Origin: JAAYAY01 sp963674575
Lineage (GTDB): Bacteria; Planctomycetota; Planctomycetia; Pirellulales; Thermoguttaceae
Reading direction: 5' to 3'
NCBI GenBank assembly: GCA_963674575.2
Contig: CAXXQT010000003.1
Coordinates: 310,001 to 374,000, forward strand
Length of the DNA stretch: 64,000 nucleotides
Part shown: piece by piece, positions 1-8,426 of the stretch
Position numbering within the stretch: the stretch's first letter is position 1
Layout: the number at the start of each line of letters is the position of its first letter
The notes under the pieces: generated by a model
Database searches by the model: none
What the model saw: only the letters and a program-made list of their open reading frames with translations
Told to the model about the DNA's origin: nothing
Translations under genes and position numbers: made by a program

Positions 1-1002
1 GCTGCGATCTGGATGACGCCGCGGTGGCCCGTCATTCGATTGGGAGTGCTTTGGTTTGTCATCGCCTTGCTGCCTGCGGCACAACTCATCCCGCATCACA
101 TCATTCGTGCGGACCGTTTTCTCTACCTTCCGCTTGTCGGCATGGCGCTGGCGCTCGCTGCGGTGCTCCACTTGATCCGAATTCTGGAGCATCGCTGGAC
201 GCGTTCGCGGGCGATCGCCGTTCGTGGGGCCTTGGCGCTTGTCGCGACGCTGTGGCTCGTCGCCCTGGGGGAAGCCGCCAATCGACAAATCCGGACGTGG
301 CACGACAGCATCACGCTCTGGTCGAATTGCCTGGAAGGAGACCCTGACAATGCCTATGCACATTCGTGTTTGGCTGATAATCTGTTCCAAGTTGGTGAAT
401 ACGCTCGGGCCTTCGAACACTACGGACGCGCGATCGACCTGCGTCCGGACCACGCCGACACCTTGGGAGACTGTGGTTGGGCACTGGCGACATGCCCCGA
501 TCCACGGTACCGCGATTTCGGCCTTGCCGTTGGGCTGGCGGAACGAGCCTGTCAGTTGACGGACTGGAAGGCAGGGCGAATTCTGCGAAAGCTGGCCATT
601 GTCCGTACGAATGTTGCCGGGGCGCTCGCATCCCAACTTGCATTTTCCGAAGCGATCCAGATGTATCGGTTGGCGATTGAAGCGGATCCCGATTTCGATG
701 TGCCGCGATTCAATCTGGCTCTGCTGTTGATAACCTGCCCGGACAAAACGCTACGATCGGCTGAGGAAGCGGTTTTGCAGGCGGAACAGGGGGCTCGAGT
801 GACCAAGGATTTGAATGCCCAGCGTCTGGCGATTCAGGGAGCTGCCTACGCGGCAGCAGGACGTTTCGAAAACGCCGTCGCGGTGTTGGACGAATCGATT
901 CAACGGGCTCAGCAGGGAGGCGATTTCGACATGATTCCGGAACTTCAGCAGCAGCGAGCATGCTATCGTGAGAGAAAACCGTTTGATCCGAGTGGTGAGT
1001 GA
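1..1002 (+). CDS. TMTC-like GT-C/TPR membrane protein, C-terminal part (partial)
   Basis: This is the 3' part of a gene that starts before the window; the frame is open from base 1. The fragment begins in the last membrane segments, with a motif LIPHHIIRADRFLYLPL that matches the same region of the two following paralogues (MPHHIHRADRFLYLPL, MPHHVHRADRFLYLPL). A hydrophobic helix (about residues 75-90) and several tetratricopeptide repeats follow (about residues 105-320). By family knowledge, this arrangement resembles bacterial homologues of the eukaryotic TMTC O-mannosyltransferases, so membrane glycosyl transfer is possible but unproven. The stop overlaps the next start (GTGA), which suggests translational coupling. 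TPR surface loops are variable relative to the paralogues. Confidence 0.8.
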   Translation, partial: AAIWMTPRWPVIRLGVLWFVIALLPAAQLIPHHIIRADRFLYLPLVGMALALAAVLHLIRILEHRWTRSRAIAVRGALALVATLWLVALGEAANRQIRTWHDSITLWSNCLEGDPDNAYAHSCLADNLFQVGEYARAFEHYGRAIDLRPDHADTLGDCGWALATCPDPRYRDFGLAVGLAERACQLTDWKAGRILRKLAIVRTNVAGALASQLAFSEAIQMYRLAIEADPDFDVPRFNLALLLITCPDKTLRSAEEAVLQAEQGARVTKDLNAQRLAIQGAAYAAAGRFENAVAVLDESIQRAQQGGDFDMIPELQQQRACYRERKPFDPSGE

Positions 1003-2936
1003 GATCGACCATGCCGATTAACCGCAATTCCCGTCGAGGAACCTACCTGGGCCTGGCCTTTCTCGTGTGCCTGGTGCTGGTCGTGTTCTATCCGGTGGTG
1101 GGATTTGATTTCATCAATCTCGACGTTACGGAACAGGTGACAGGGATCTCCGGGACAGAGGGGTTCGGCTGGGCGACTGTCAAAGACGTGTTCACTTGGA
1201 CCAAGTTGAGCTACTACCCCGTTCGGTCGCTGACGTACGCGATCGATCGGCAGTTCTGGGGAAGTGATCCCGGCGGATTCAAAGCGACGAACTTGTTGTT
1301 TCACCTGGTTAGCACCTGTCTGCTCTACGCCCTCATTCTCCGATTATTTGCGATTGCGAGGCTCCCGAGCAACGAGGAGGCTTCGTGGCGAGAAACGCTT
1401 GCCGCCGCGTGTGGGGCGGGACTGTTCGCAATCCATCCGCTTGTCGTCGAACCAGTTGTATGGGTGCCCGGTCGCGAAGAATTACTATTGACGCTCGCTG
1501 GTTTGGGGGCAGTCCATCTGCACATCACAGCGCGACAACTCGAAGCGGCGGGCGCACCTCGATGGAAGATCTATATTTGCCATGCGGGAACGGTTCTTTG
1601 CTGCCTCCTTGCCTGTCTCAGCAATGCCGTGGGCGCCGTTTGGGCCTTGCTGATCACCGCCTTGGATCGCATTGTCCTGGTCGGGCGGGATTGGCGGAAG
1701 ATCTTCCGGGCCACGGCTGCCCTTTGGGCAGTGACGATGGTCACGATCATCTTGAAGGCAATGGCCACCGTAGAAGTTGAGTACGAACATCCCGAGTACT
1801 TTTCCGTAGAACGTCTGGTAATCATCTCCAAAGCATACGCGTCCAACCTGAAGGCGATTGTGTGGCCCACGAACCTGACCATGGATTACCTGCCGTATGT
1901 TCGGGGAGCCCATTGGCAATTCGACATCGCCGTGGGGGTCGCCTGCGTCCTGGCAACGATTGCCGTCGTCTACCTGGCGAGACGAAGGCAGTTGTTCTTA
2001 TTTGCTGTCGCCTGGTTTCTCCTGGCGCTGGCTCCCGTGGCGCAGATCATGCCGCACCACATTCATCGTGCCGACCGGTTTCTCTACCTGCCTCTTGCGG
2101 GACTGGGAATCCTGCTGGCCACGGGGATCCTCTGGATCAGTCGAAAGACTCGCAGTCCGCTGGGCGGCGCAGCGCTGGTGGGCGGGCTGATCCTGCTGTT
2201 CGCCGGGCTCAACTACGCCAGTTCCCGGCAAGTATGGACTTGGCGTGACAGCATTTCCCTGTGGAGCAGGCGACTTCAGGTTCAACCCGAGAGCCTGCTC
2301 GCCCACAAGTGTCTCGGCGATGCCTTGGCAGTCGTCGAACGCCTGCCGGAAGCGGCTCCGCATTACGAATGGGTCCTCGCGAGACTCCCCGACGATTTCC
2401 GAACCCTGCACAACTACGCGATGTATTTGTCCCTGTCGTCAGAAAGCACGGAGGAAGACTTTCTCAAGGCAATCCAGATGGCGGAGAAGGGCTTTCGGAT
2501 CACGAAGGGAGAGAAGCCCAGGCTGCGTCGCACCCTTTCGCTGGCTCACATGAACTACGCGAGCTTGCTCCGGTCGGAGGGGCGGTACCAGGAGGCCGTT
2601 GAACACTTGCAGGCGGCAATGGACGCCGATCCCGAGTACCAGAAGCCGATGCTCAACCTGGCGTTGCTCCTGGCGTCGTGCGAGGATCCCTCAATCCGAT
2701 CCCCCCAGGCGGCCGTGAAGCTGGCCGAAAAGGCGATTTCTGTCGGGGCAGGACCGGATCTTATTCCGTTGAGCGTACTGGCAAGTATCTACGCTCACAC
2801 GGGGGACCTGGCAAACGCAATCCAGACCCTTGACCGCGCGATCGAGATGGCTCGCCGAAAGCAAACGACGCAGTGGGTGGAGGAACTGGAAATGCTCAAG
2901 GCGGACTACGAACGACAAGCGAACGAACGTGACTGA
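999..2936 (+). CDS. TMTC-like GT-C/TPR membrane protein
   Basis: A complete 645-residue polytopic membrane protein with about ten hydrophobic segments in residues 10-410 and a C-terminal TPR region (about 430-630). Visible family motifs are a first-loop acidic motif INLDVTEQV (the usual DD pair of TMTC/GT-C proteins is reduced to one D), HPLVVEPVVWVPGREELL after the third helix, SNAVGA, and MPHHIHRADRFLYLPL. These correspond to HPVHVEAVAWV..R.DLL and ADRYTYLPL in bacterial TMTC homologues. The GTG start at 999 overlaps the previous stop; ATG 1011 is an alternative start. It is the middle member of three tandem paralogues. Function is inferred as a membrane glycosyltransferase or scaffold; the substrate is unknown. 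Confidence 0.82.
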   Translation: MRSTMPINRNSRRGTYLGLAFLVCLVLVVFYPVVGFDFINLDVTEQVTGISGTEGFGWATVKDVFTWTKLSYYPVRSLTYAIDRQFWGSDPGGFKATNLLFHLVSTCLLYALILRLFAIARLPSNEEASWRETLAAACGAGLFAIHPLVVEPVVWVPGREELLLTLAGLGAVHLHITARQLEAAGAPRWKIYICHAGTVLCCLLACLSNAVGAVWALLITALDRIVLVGRDWRKIFRATAALWAVTMVTIILKAMATVEVEYEHPEYFSVERLVIISKAYASNLKAIVWPTNLTMDYLPYVRGAHWQFDIAVGVACVLATIAVVYLARRRQLFLFAVAWFLLALAPVAQIMPHHIHRADRFLYLPLAGLGILLATGILWISRKTRSPLGGAALVGGLILLFAGLNYASSRQVWTWRDSISLWSRRLQVQPESLLAHKCLGDALAVVERLPEAAPHYEWVLARLPDDFRTLHNYAMYLSLSSESTEEDFLKAIQMAEKGFRITKGEKPRLRRTLSLAHMNYASLLRSEGRYQEAVEHLQAAMDADPEYQKPMLNLALLLASCEDPSIRSPQAAVKLAEKAISVGAGPDLIPLSVLASIYAHTGDLANAIQTLDRAIEMARRKQTTQWVEELEMLKADYERQANERD

Positions 2937-4881
2937 CGAGCTTTGCCAAAACACGAAGACGTGCTCCCGCCCGGACAAGAGAATCGAGTGGCTCACTCCA
3001 TTCGTTCTGGCGGGGATCGTATTTGTGCTGTTTTCCCCCGCGCTGCAATTCGAGTTCATCTCCTTCGACACGCCGAGCCAGATTCTCAAGAATCCTCATG
3101 TCTCCGAGCTTACTTATGAAAACGTGTACCACATTTTTACGTCCCGGTGCGTTACCAGCTACTACCCCGTGCGAACACTCTCGTTCGCTCTCGATGGCCA
3201 CTTCTGGGGATTGAAGGCATTCGGGTTCAAGCTCACGAATCAGTTGATTCACGTTGCCAATGTCCTCTTGCTCTATTGGCTTATTCGCCGTGTGCTGGCC
3301 CAATTTGCAGCGTCTTCCGACAGCGGCCGCACGTGGACCGTCCTTGCCGCGGCCTGGGCTGCCGGAATGTACGGCATTCATCCACTTGTTGTTGAGCCCG
3401 TCGTATGGATACCCGGCCGGGAAGAGCTGCTCATGACGCTGGGGGCATTGGCGGCCGTTCATTGCCACCTTTCGGCTCGTTTGCGGGCGGGAGCCGGAGC
3501 CAGGTTGCGCGTCGTTGTGCTCTGGCATGTCGCTACCGCGTTCTGTTGCCTGATGGCCTGCCTCAGCAATGCGGTCGGCGCCGTCATCCCGCTTCTGCTG
3601 CTTGCCTGGGACCTCTGTTACTTGCGCAATCGACGGTTTGTCCAAATGCTGAGCGGCACTGCGTTGCCTTGGGCGATTGCTCTTGCGACGATTGGCGTCA
3701 AACGGCTTGGCTATGCTCAGCACCCTGCCTTCGAGAAAGCAGCCTCTCTCGACGCCGTGATCCAATCGCTCGGCTTGGAGCCCGGCCAATCGTTGGTAAG
3801 CGTCAGCTTTTTCTCGTGGCAGCATGTCGGCCTCGTCCTGCGGGTTTTCTGGCTCAACATCTCCTCAATCTTCTGGCCAAGCCAACTAACCGTTTCCTAC
3901 GATCCAGCCATTCCGCCGACGCTCCGACACCCCGAAGTCATCCTTGGTGCGATCGCGCTGGCTGTGTATGTCCTTGTCGGATGGCTCTTGCGAAGACGGA
4001 AGGGGGCGTGCTTCGGAATGATCTGGCTTGGCGCCGCCCTGGCTCCTGTGTCTCAGGTCATGCCGCACCACGTGCACCGAGCCGACCGATTCCTGTATCT
4101 GCCGCTCATCGGGTTGTCGATCGTCGCAGCGAGCCTGGTTTTGGAACTAGGCAAGTCCGTGAATCCGAGAGCCCAGAAGCTGGTTGCTGCCGTATGCATC
4201 GCGGTCGGCTTTGTGTGCATGGTCGCCACGACCGATCAGTTGGCCCTATGGCAGAATGATCTTGCGGTCTGGCGGAATGCGGTGCAGGTTGCCCCGCGAA
4301 ACTGTGACGCCCATCGACTGCTGGGAAACGAGCTTGCAGAAAGGGGAGAGTTCCCCGAAGCATTTCGGGAGTACCGCCGGGCGCTCGAGATCGATGTGTT
4401 TGATGTCCAGACGCTTGATCGGTACGCCCGGTACCTTGCCGTGGTTCCGCCACCCGACCGCGATAGCCCGTTGGCGATTCGGTTGGCGACGATGGCCTGC
4501 CAGTTTACGTCTTTCCAGGACAAATCGCTCGTTCGAACGTTGGCGATCGCCTACAACAATCGTGCGGAAGAACTTCGGCAGCAAGGCGCCTATCTCGAAG
4601 CTTTGCGCTGCTATGCGCAAGCCTCCAGCCACGATCCGGGCTACGTGGCGCCGCGGCTCAATCGCGTTTTGCTTCTGGCGACATGCGATGATGAATCGGT
4701 GCGCGATTTGGGTGAGGCCAAACGTGAGGCTTGCATCCTGCGTCAAGACGCACAAGACCTGTTGCCCAACCAAATGAGCGCACTTGAGCATGTTTTCTGG
4801 ATGGCTGCGCAAGAACCATCTGCCAATGACAAGAAAAGTGAACATAGCACTACGGGTGAAAAATCGCAACCAAATCCGTAG
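2929..4881 (+). CDS. TMTC-like GT-C/TPR membrane protein
   Basis: Third paralogue, about 650 residues. The open frame extends upstream to 2830 inside the previous gene, but GTG 2929 overlaps the preceding stop by 8 bp, mirrors the coupling seen between genes one and two, and gives an N-terminus that reaches the first membrane helix at the expected distance. It shares the blocks SFDTPSQI (acidic first loop), HPLVVEPVVWIPGREELL, SNAVGAV and MPHHVHRADRFLYLPL, followed by TPR-like helices that are more degenerate than in the other two copies. It ends in a hydrophilic tail. No terminator hairpin with a T-run is obvious after the stop. Role inferred as for the paralogues. Confidence 0.8.
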   Translation: MTDELCQNTKTCSRPDKRIEWLTPFVLAGIVFVLFSPALQFEFISFDTPSQILKNPHVSELTYENVYHIFTSRCVTSYYPVRTLSFALDGHFWGLKAFGFKLTNQLIHVANVLLLYWLIRRVLAQFAASSDSGRTWTVLAAAWAAGMYGIHPLVVEPVVWIPGREELLMTLGALAAVHCHLSARLRAGAGARLRVVVLWHVATAFCCLMACLSNAVGAVIPLLLLAWDLCYLRNRRFVQMLSGTALPWAIALATIGVKRLGYAQHPAFEKAASLDAVIQSLGLEPGQSLVSVSFFSWQHVGLVLRVFWLNISSIFWPSQLTVSYDPAIPPTLRHPEVILGAIALAVYVLVGWLLRRRKGACFGMIWLGAALAPVSQVMPHHVHRADRFLYLPLIGLSIVAASLVLELGKSVNPRAQKLVAAVCIAVGFVCMVATTDQLALWQNDLAVWRNAVQVAPRNCDAHRLLGNELAERGEFPEAFREYRRALEIDVFDVQTLDRYARYLAVVPPPDRDSPLAIRLATMACQFTSFQDKSLVRTLAIAYNNRAEELRQQGAYLEALRCYAQASSHDPGYVAPRLNRVLLLATCDDESVRDLGEAKREACILRQDAQDLLPNQMSALEHVFWMAAQEPSANDKKSEHSTTGEKSQPNP

Positions 4882-5289
4882 TTTTTGTCCAGGTCGTGTG
4901 GGACGAAAGTGCTGGTTGCGCAACGCCTTGGGGCACTAAGTTGCGTTCGTGCCGAGGCTTGGAATAGTGACAGGTGATTCTGGTATAATGTGCCGATTGT
5001 AGCAGAACGGAGCAACAGAAGCGCAGGGGGCAGTAGCCAGAAAGTCCTAGGTAGTGCGTTTAATCGTGCAGACGGTGATTGTTTGTTGACAAATCCCGCA
5101 GTTGGTCGGTATACTCGCGTCGGACAGGTAGGAAGGGGAGTTTGGACAGTTCTTTTTCGTCAAGGGTGCTTCTCCGATGCTTATTCTCTCCGGGGAAGCG
5201 GGTTCTCTCCCGGGAAGGCGGGTTTCGCACTCTTGGCGTTGGAAAACTGTGTACTGGTATCCCATTGTCTCATCTGGGGAGAATGTTTT
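4882..5289 (+). promoter_or_regulatory. Intergenic leader with two candidate sigma70 promoters
   Basis: No gene in this stretch. A near-consensus promoter is visible: TTGACA at 5086-5091, an 18-bp spacer and TATACT at 5110-5115, giving a leader of about 170 nt before the DUF1559 start. A second candidate is the extended -10 TGGTATAAT at 4981-4989, without a good -35. The long leader could carry regulation, but I see no recognised riboswitch. Confidence 0.6.
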
Positions 5290-6237
5290 ATGTCTGAGAA
5301 GTCTGGGGGTCGGCGCGCATTTACGCTCGTCGAATTGCTCGTTGTCATTGCGATCATCGGTATTCTGATCGCATTGTTGTTACCTGCCGTGCAGGCCGCT
5401 CGGGAAGCGGCACGACGGTCGCAGTGTACGAACAATCTCAAGCAGATCGGTGTGGCACTGCACAACTATCACGACACCTACAAGACGTTTCCGGCTTCGT
5501 ACTTCAACACGAGCCCTAATAACGAACCGCGGTGGTCGTGGGCCATGTCGATTCTGCCGTTCATGGAACAGCAACCTCTTTACGATACGATCGATCCTAC
5601 GAAGACCGATGGGGCTCAAGCGATAGCCGATGCCGTCAAACTCGCCGGGATGCGGACCAAGATTTCGGCCTTTCTGTGTCCATCCAGCCCCGTCCCGGCG
5701 AATGGCCTGAATCCGCATTTTATTGCGAGCACTCAGATCGCCATGAGCCACTACGTCATCAGCGAGGGGGTGGCTGCATACCAAACCACAGCCCATTACT
5801 GTCACCCGATGCGCGACATCGTCGACGGTACGAGCAACACGTTTCTGGTTGCTGAACGAGATAATTTCGACAATCCTGCCGCCATTTGGGCAGGCCGCAT
5901 GTCCAGTACTTCCTCGGTCGGATGGCGGTCCCTCATGCCCATCAACACGCCCAGCATGGGCTCAACTGGCAATCCCACGAGAAGCCCGCCCAGCAGCATG
6001 GCCGCCGAATGCGGTTTCTGTGCACGCTACAATGTCAGCAGTATGCACCCTGGCGGAATGAATGGCTTGCTTTGCGACGGCTCGGTGCATTTCTTCAGTG
6101 AGACGATGGAAGCGGCAATCGGCGACAATTGTGGTGATAGTGCGAACTCAATTGTTCACAACTTCTATCCGACCAATCCTGAAATCTTTCAACGCCTGTT
6201 CAATAGGAAAGACGGGCAGCCGGTATCAATCCCATGA
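5290..6237 (+). CDS. DUF1559 prepilin-like secreted protein
   Basis: A 315-residue protein of the planctomycete DUF1559 family. It opens with a type IV prepilin/pseudopilin-like N-terminus: a short charged leader, then FTLVELLVVIAIIGILIALL and PAVQAAREAARR, with the peptidase site expected before the FTLVE phenylalanine. The C-terminal region carries the family's H-X9-DG motif, visible as HPGGMNGLLCDG. ATG 5290 is preferred over upstream in-frame codons because it follows a GGGGAGA ribosome site and places the prepilin motif at the N-terminus. Such genes exist in many copies per planctomycete genome and are thought to be surface or pseudopilus-type proteins; the precise role is unknown. A terminator-like hairpin and a lipoprotein gene follow. 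Confidence 0.92.
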   Translation: MSEKSGGRRAFTLVELLVVIAIIGILIALLLPAVQAAREAARRSQCTNNLKQIGVALHNYHDTYKTFPASYFNTSPNNEPRWSWAMSILPFMEQQPLYDTIDPTKTDGAQAIADAVKLAGMRTKISAFLCPSSPVPANGLNPHFIASTQIAMSHYVISEGVAAYQTTAHYCHPMRDIVDGTSNTFLVAERDNFDNPAAIWAGRMSSTSSVGWRSLMPINTPSMGSTGNPTRSPPSSMAAECGFCARYNVSSMHPGGMNGLLCDGSVHFFSETMEAAIGDNCGDSANSIVHNFYPTNPEIFQRLFNRKDGQPVSIP

Positions 6238-6253
6238 TAACCAGCGGCTCAGG

Positions 6254-6287
6254 GACGAGCCGACCTGAACGATCCGGTCGGCTCGTC
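6254..6287 (+). terminator. Perfect 12-bp stem hairpin after the DUF1559 gene
   Basis: GACGAGCCGACC (6254-6265) is exactly complemented by GGTCGGCTCGTC (6276-6287) across a 10-nt loop. It lies 17 nt after the stop codon. There is no true T-run, so it may be a weak terminator or an mRNA-stabilising structure between this gene and the lipoprotein gene. Confidence 0.55.
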
Positions 6288-6409
6288 ACGATGCTTTGAA
6301 GGGATTGTTGACGAAGATACCGAATGGGTTGATCGCTGCGTTGACACGCATGACCGGTCGCCCCTCGAGTTTAGATGCCGCTACTGAAGGGAAAGGAGCT
6401 AGGTAGGAT

Positions 6410-6871
6410 ATGTTGTGCGCGAAACGAGTTGTGTCGGTTGTGGTTGTGCTCGTTGCGGTTGGAACGTTGATGATTGCCGGTTGTGGAGGCGGCCCCAGCT
6501 ATGAAGGGCCGGCCCGGGGTGCCGTGAGCGGCGCCGTGACCTTTGACGGTCAGCCCTTGGCGTACGGGATCATCAACTTCATTCCTGAAGGTCAGGGCCG
6601 CAGGGCGAATGGGATCGTCATGAACGGTCAGTATTCCATTGATGAGGACCACGGGCCCAATGCGGGCACGTACAAAGTGCAGATCCTCGGTTACGCCAAA
6701 GCGCCGGCCGATGTTCCCGAGGGAGAAGAAGAAGGCGGGGGAGACGAAGAGCCCGAAGTCGATATGGGGCCCCAGATCCTGCCTGCCAAGTACAATGTGG
6801 AATCGACTCTGACCGCTGAAATCGCCGCCGGTGAAAACAAGCACGACTTCACCTTGACCACGGATGGCTAG
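6410..6871 (+). CDS. Small lipoprotein with carboxypeptidase-regulatory-like fold
   Basis: A 153-residue predicted lipoprotein. The N-terminus has a positively charged start, a hydrophobic stretch and a lipobox IAGC with the modified Cys near residue 25. The mature part (GAVSGAVTFDGQPLAYGIINF, then NGQYSI and AGTYKVQI) looks like the beta-sandwich repeat common in planctomycete lipoproteins that follow DUF1559 genes. An acidic, glycine-rich linker (EGEEEGGGDEEPE) is unusual. ATG 6410 is preceded by GGAG at a suitable distance. Co-occurrence with the DUF1559 gene suggests a shared envelope role; the function is unknown. Confidence 0.85.
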   Translation: MLCAKRVVSVVVVLVAVGTLMIAGCGGGPSYEGPARGAVSGAVTFDGQPLAYGIINFIPEGQGRRANGIVMNGQYSIDEDHGPNAGTYKVQILGYAKAPADVPEGEEEGGGDEEPEVDMGPQILPAKYNVESTLTAEIAAGENKHDFTLTTDG

Positions 6872-6919
6872 CGGATCGATACCAGGTGGCGCAGCCACAC
6901 GTGAATCGACGTATATCAG

Positions 6920-6951
6920 AAAGCCCCTGTCCTCGGACGGGGGCTTTTCTT
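6920..6951. terminator. Convergent bidirectional terminator
   Basis: AGCCCCTGTCC and GGACGGGGGCT pair over a short loop with one mismatch, followed by TTTTCTT on the + strand and by TTTCT on the - strand. It sits between the + strand lipoprotein gene and the - strand dehydrogenase gene, so it can serve both. Confidence 0.75.
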
Positions 6952-6983
6952 GTGTTCATGGGAGGGAGACATTGCGGAAAGGG

Positions 6984-7943
6984 TCAGTTTACCCGGTTCT
7001 GCGTGTGTCCCTCCAGAAAGGCGGCTACGTTGTCGACGACCGTGTCGAGCAGACGGCGCCGGGAAGCGGCCGTGGCCCAGGCGATGTGGGGCGTGACAAA
7101 GCAGTTGTCCAGGCCCGTCAGGGGATGGTCTTCCGGGGGCGGCTCCTGGCAGAGCACATCCAGGCCTGCCCCGGCGATCCGGCCGTCTCTCAACGCGTCG
7201 GCCAGGGCCCCTTCGTCCACCAGCGGGCCTCGTCCCGTGTTGATGAGGAAGGCCGTGGGCTTCATCAAGGCAAGCCGCTCGCGGTTGACCAAGCCGTCTG
7301 TTTCCGGCGTGAGGGGGCAGTGGAGCGTGACCACGTCGCTGGTGCGGAAGACTCCCTCCATGTCGACAAGCCGCACGTAGTCGGGCACGGGAACGACCGG
7401 TTGGGTGGCGGTCACGACCCGCATCTCGAAGGCGTGGGCCAGCTTGGCAACGGCCTGGCCAATCCGGCCAAAGCCGACGATCCCCATCGTAAGCCCGGCC
7501 AGTTCGATCAAGGGGCTGTCCCAGTAGCACCAGTCTGCGGCGGCCGCCCACTTGCCGCGATGGATCGCCGCCGAGTGGTCGCCAACCCGCTGGGTCAGAT
7601 TGAGCAGATGGGCGAAAACCATCTGGGCAACGGAAGCGGTGCCGTAGGTGGGGACATTCGTTACCACGATGCCCTTTTCCGCAGCCGCTTCGGTATCCAC
7701 CACGTTGTAGCCCGTGGCCATGACGCCGACGTAGCGCAGGCTACTGGCGGAGGCGATTACATCTTGTGAAACGATTCCCTTGTTGGTGAGCACGATTTCG
7801 GCGTCAGCGATGCGCTCTGCCACTTCCTCCGGGGCTGTTCGCTCAAAGATTTTGCAGTCGCCGAGTTCTTGAAGGCGTTTCCAACTCAGGTCACCGGGAT
7901 TGAGGGCGTAGCCGTCAAGAATCACGATCGTGGGGCGGGGCAT
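6984..7943 (-). CDS. D-2-hydroxyacid dehydrogenase (glycerate dehydrogenase / hydroxypyruvate reductase type)
   Basis: A 319-residue NAD(P)-dependent dehydrogenase of the D-isomer-specific 2-hydroxyacid family. Residues 157-162 form the Rossmann motif GFGRIG. The catalytic set is in place: Arg238 in NTGRGPLVDE, Glu267 in CQEPPPEDHP and His286 in TPHIAWAT. Overall similarity to glycerate dehydrogenases (VVVTNVPTYGTASVAQ-type block at about 92-107) suggests reduction of hydroxypyruvate or glyoxylate, but substrate cannot be read from sequence. ATG 7943 follows a GAGGT ribosome site. It is a single gene, convergent with the lipoprotein gene and divergent from the efflux genes. Confidence 0.92.
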   Translation of the reverse strand: MPRPTIVILDGYALNPGDLSWKRLQELGDCKIFERTAPEEVAERIADAEIVLTNKGIVSQDVIASASSLRYVGVMATGYNVVDTEAAAEKGIVVTNVPTYGTASVAQMVFAHLLNLTQRVGDHSAAIHRGKWAAAADWCYWDSPLIELAGLTMGIVGFGRIGQAVAKLAHAFEMRVVTATQPVVPVPDYVRLVDMEGVFRTSDVVTLHCPLTPETDGLVNRERLALMKPTAFLINTGRGPLVDEGALADALRDGRIAGAGLDVLCQEPPPEDHPLTGLDNCFVTPHIAWATAASRRRLLDTVVDNVAAFLEGHTQNRVN

Positions 7944-8426
7944 GCGGGACCTCGATTGGGTGGGGGATGTACCTTGCTAGAGGGAGTCAATGTGGGCAGA
8001 CGAATCCGCATGGTAGCGAACACCGTGAAAACCATCCAGTCGTGCGAGATGGGGTTCGTGCCGTGCGACATTTCTGTTCGGATGACGTTGCCAAACGGAA
8101 AATATTGCGCAAGCCGTATGGTCTTCCCTAATTGCCAGGGTGAAATCGTGGACCTATAGTGAGGCTTTCGTAGACGCTTCGTGTTGGGTGATGGGAAGTC
8201 GATTGTGAGGTCCCGCTCGGCGAGCGGCGACCTACCGTGGACGGTGGAATCGGCAGAATTGCGGGAACCGGTTTCTCCGTCCTAATCGCGAGGCTCACAT
8301 AGGATGTTGTTTCCGGGGGGCACGGGGACGGAGCGTCCTATAGTTTCCCGGGGGAACTGAGAACGCGCGGCGGTGCGGCCCCGGATCCAGGCAGCAGAGA
8401 TTCAACGACTGAGGTAGCGTTGCTCC
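7944..8426. other. Intergenic region without a gene; holds repeat-A copy
   Basis: No convincing coding frame. The only recognisable structure is the palindromic repeat at 8209-8235. The stretch separates two divergent genes, so promoters for both should lie here, but none is clear. Confidence 0.6.
8209..8235 (+). repeat. Dispersed palindrome family A, copy 1
   Basis: GGTCCCGCTCGGCGAGCGG followed by CGACCTAC. The element is a hairpin (GGTC, CCGCTC / GAGCGG, GACC) and recurs at 18729-18755 and 49303-49329 with one or two changes, each time intergenic. Confidence 0.85.
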
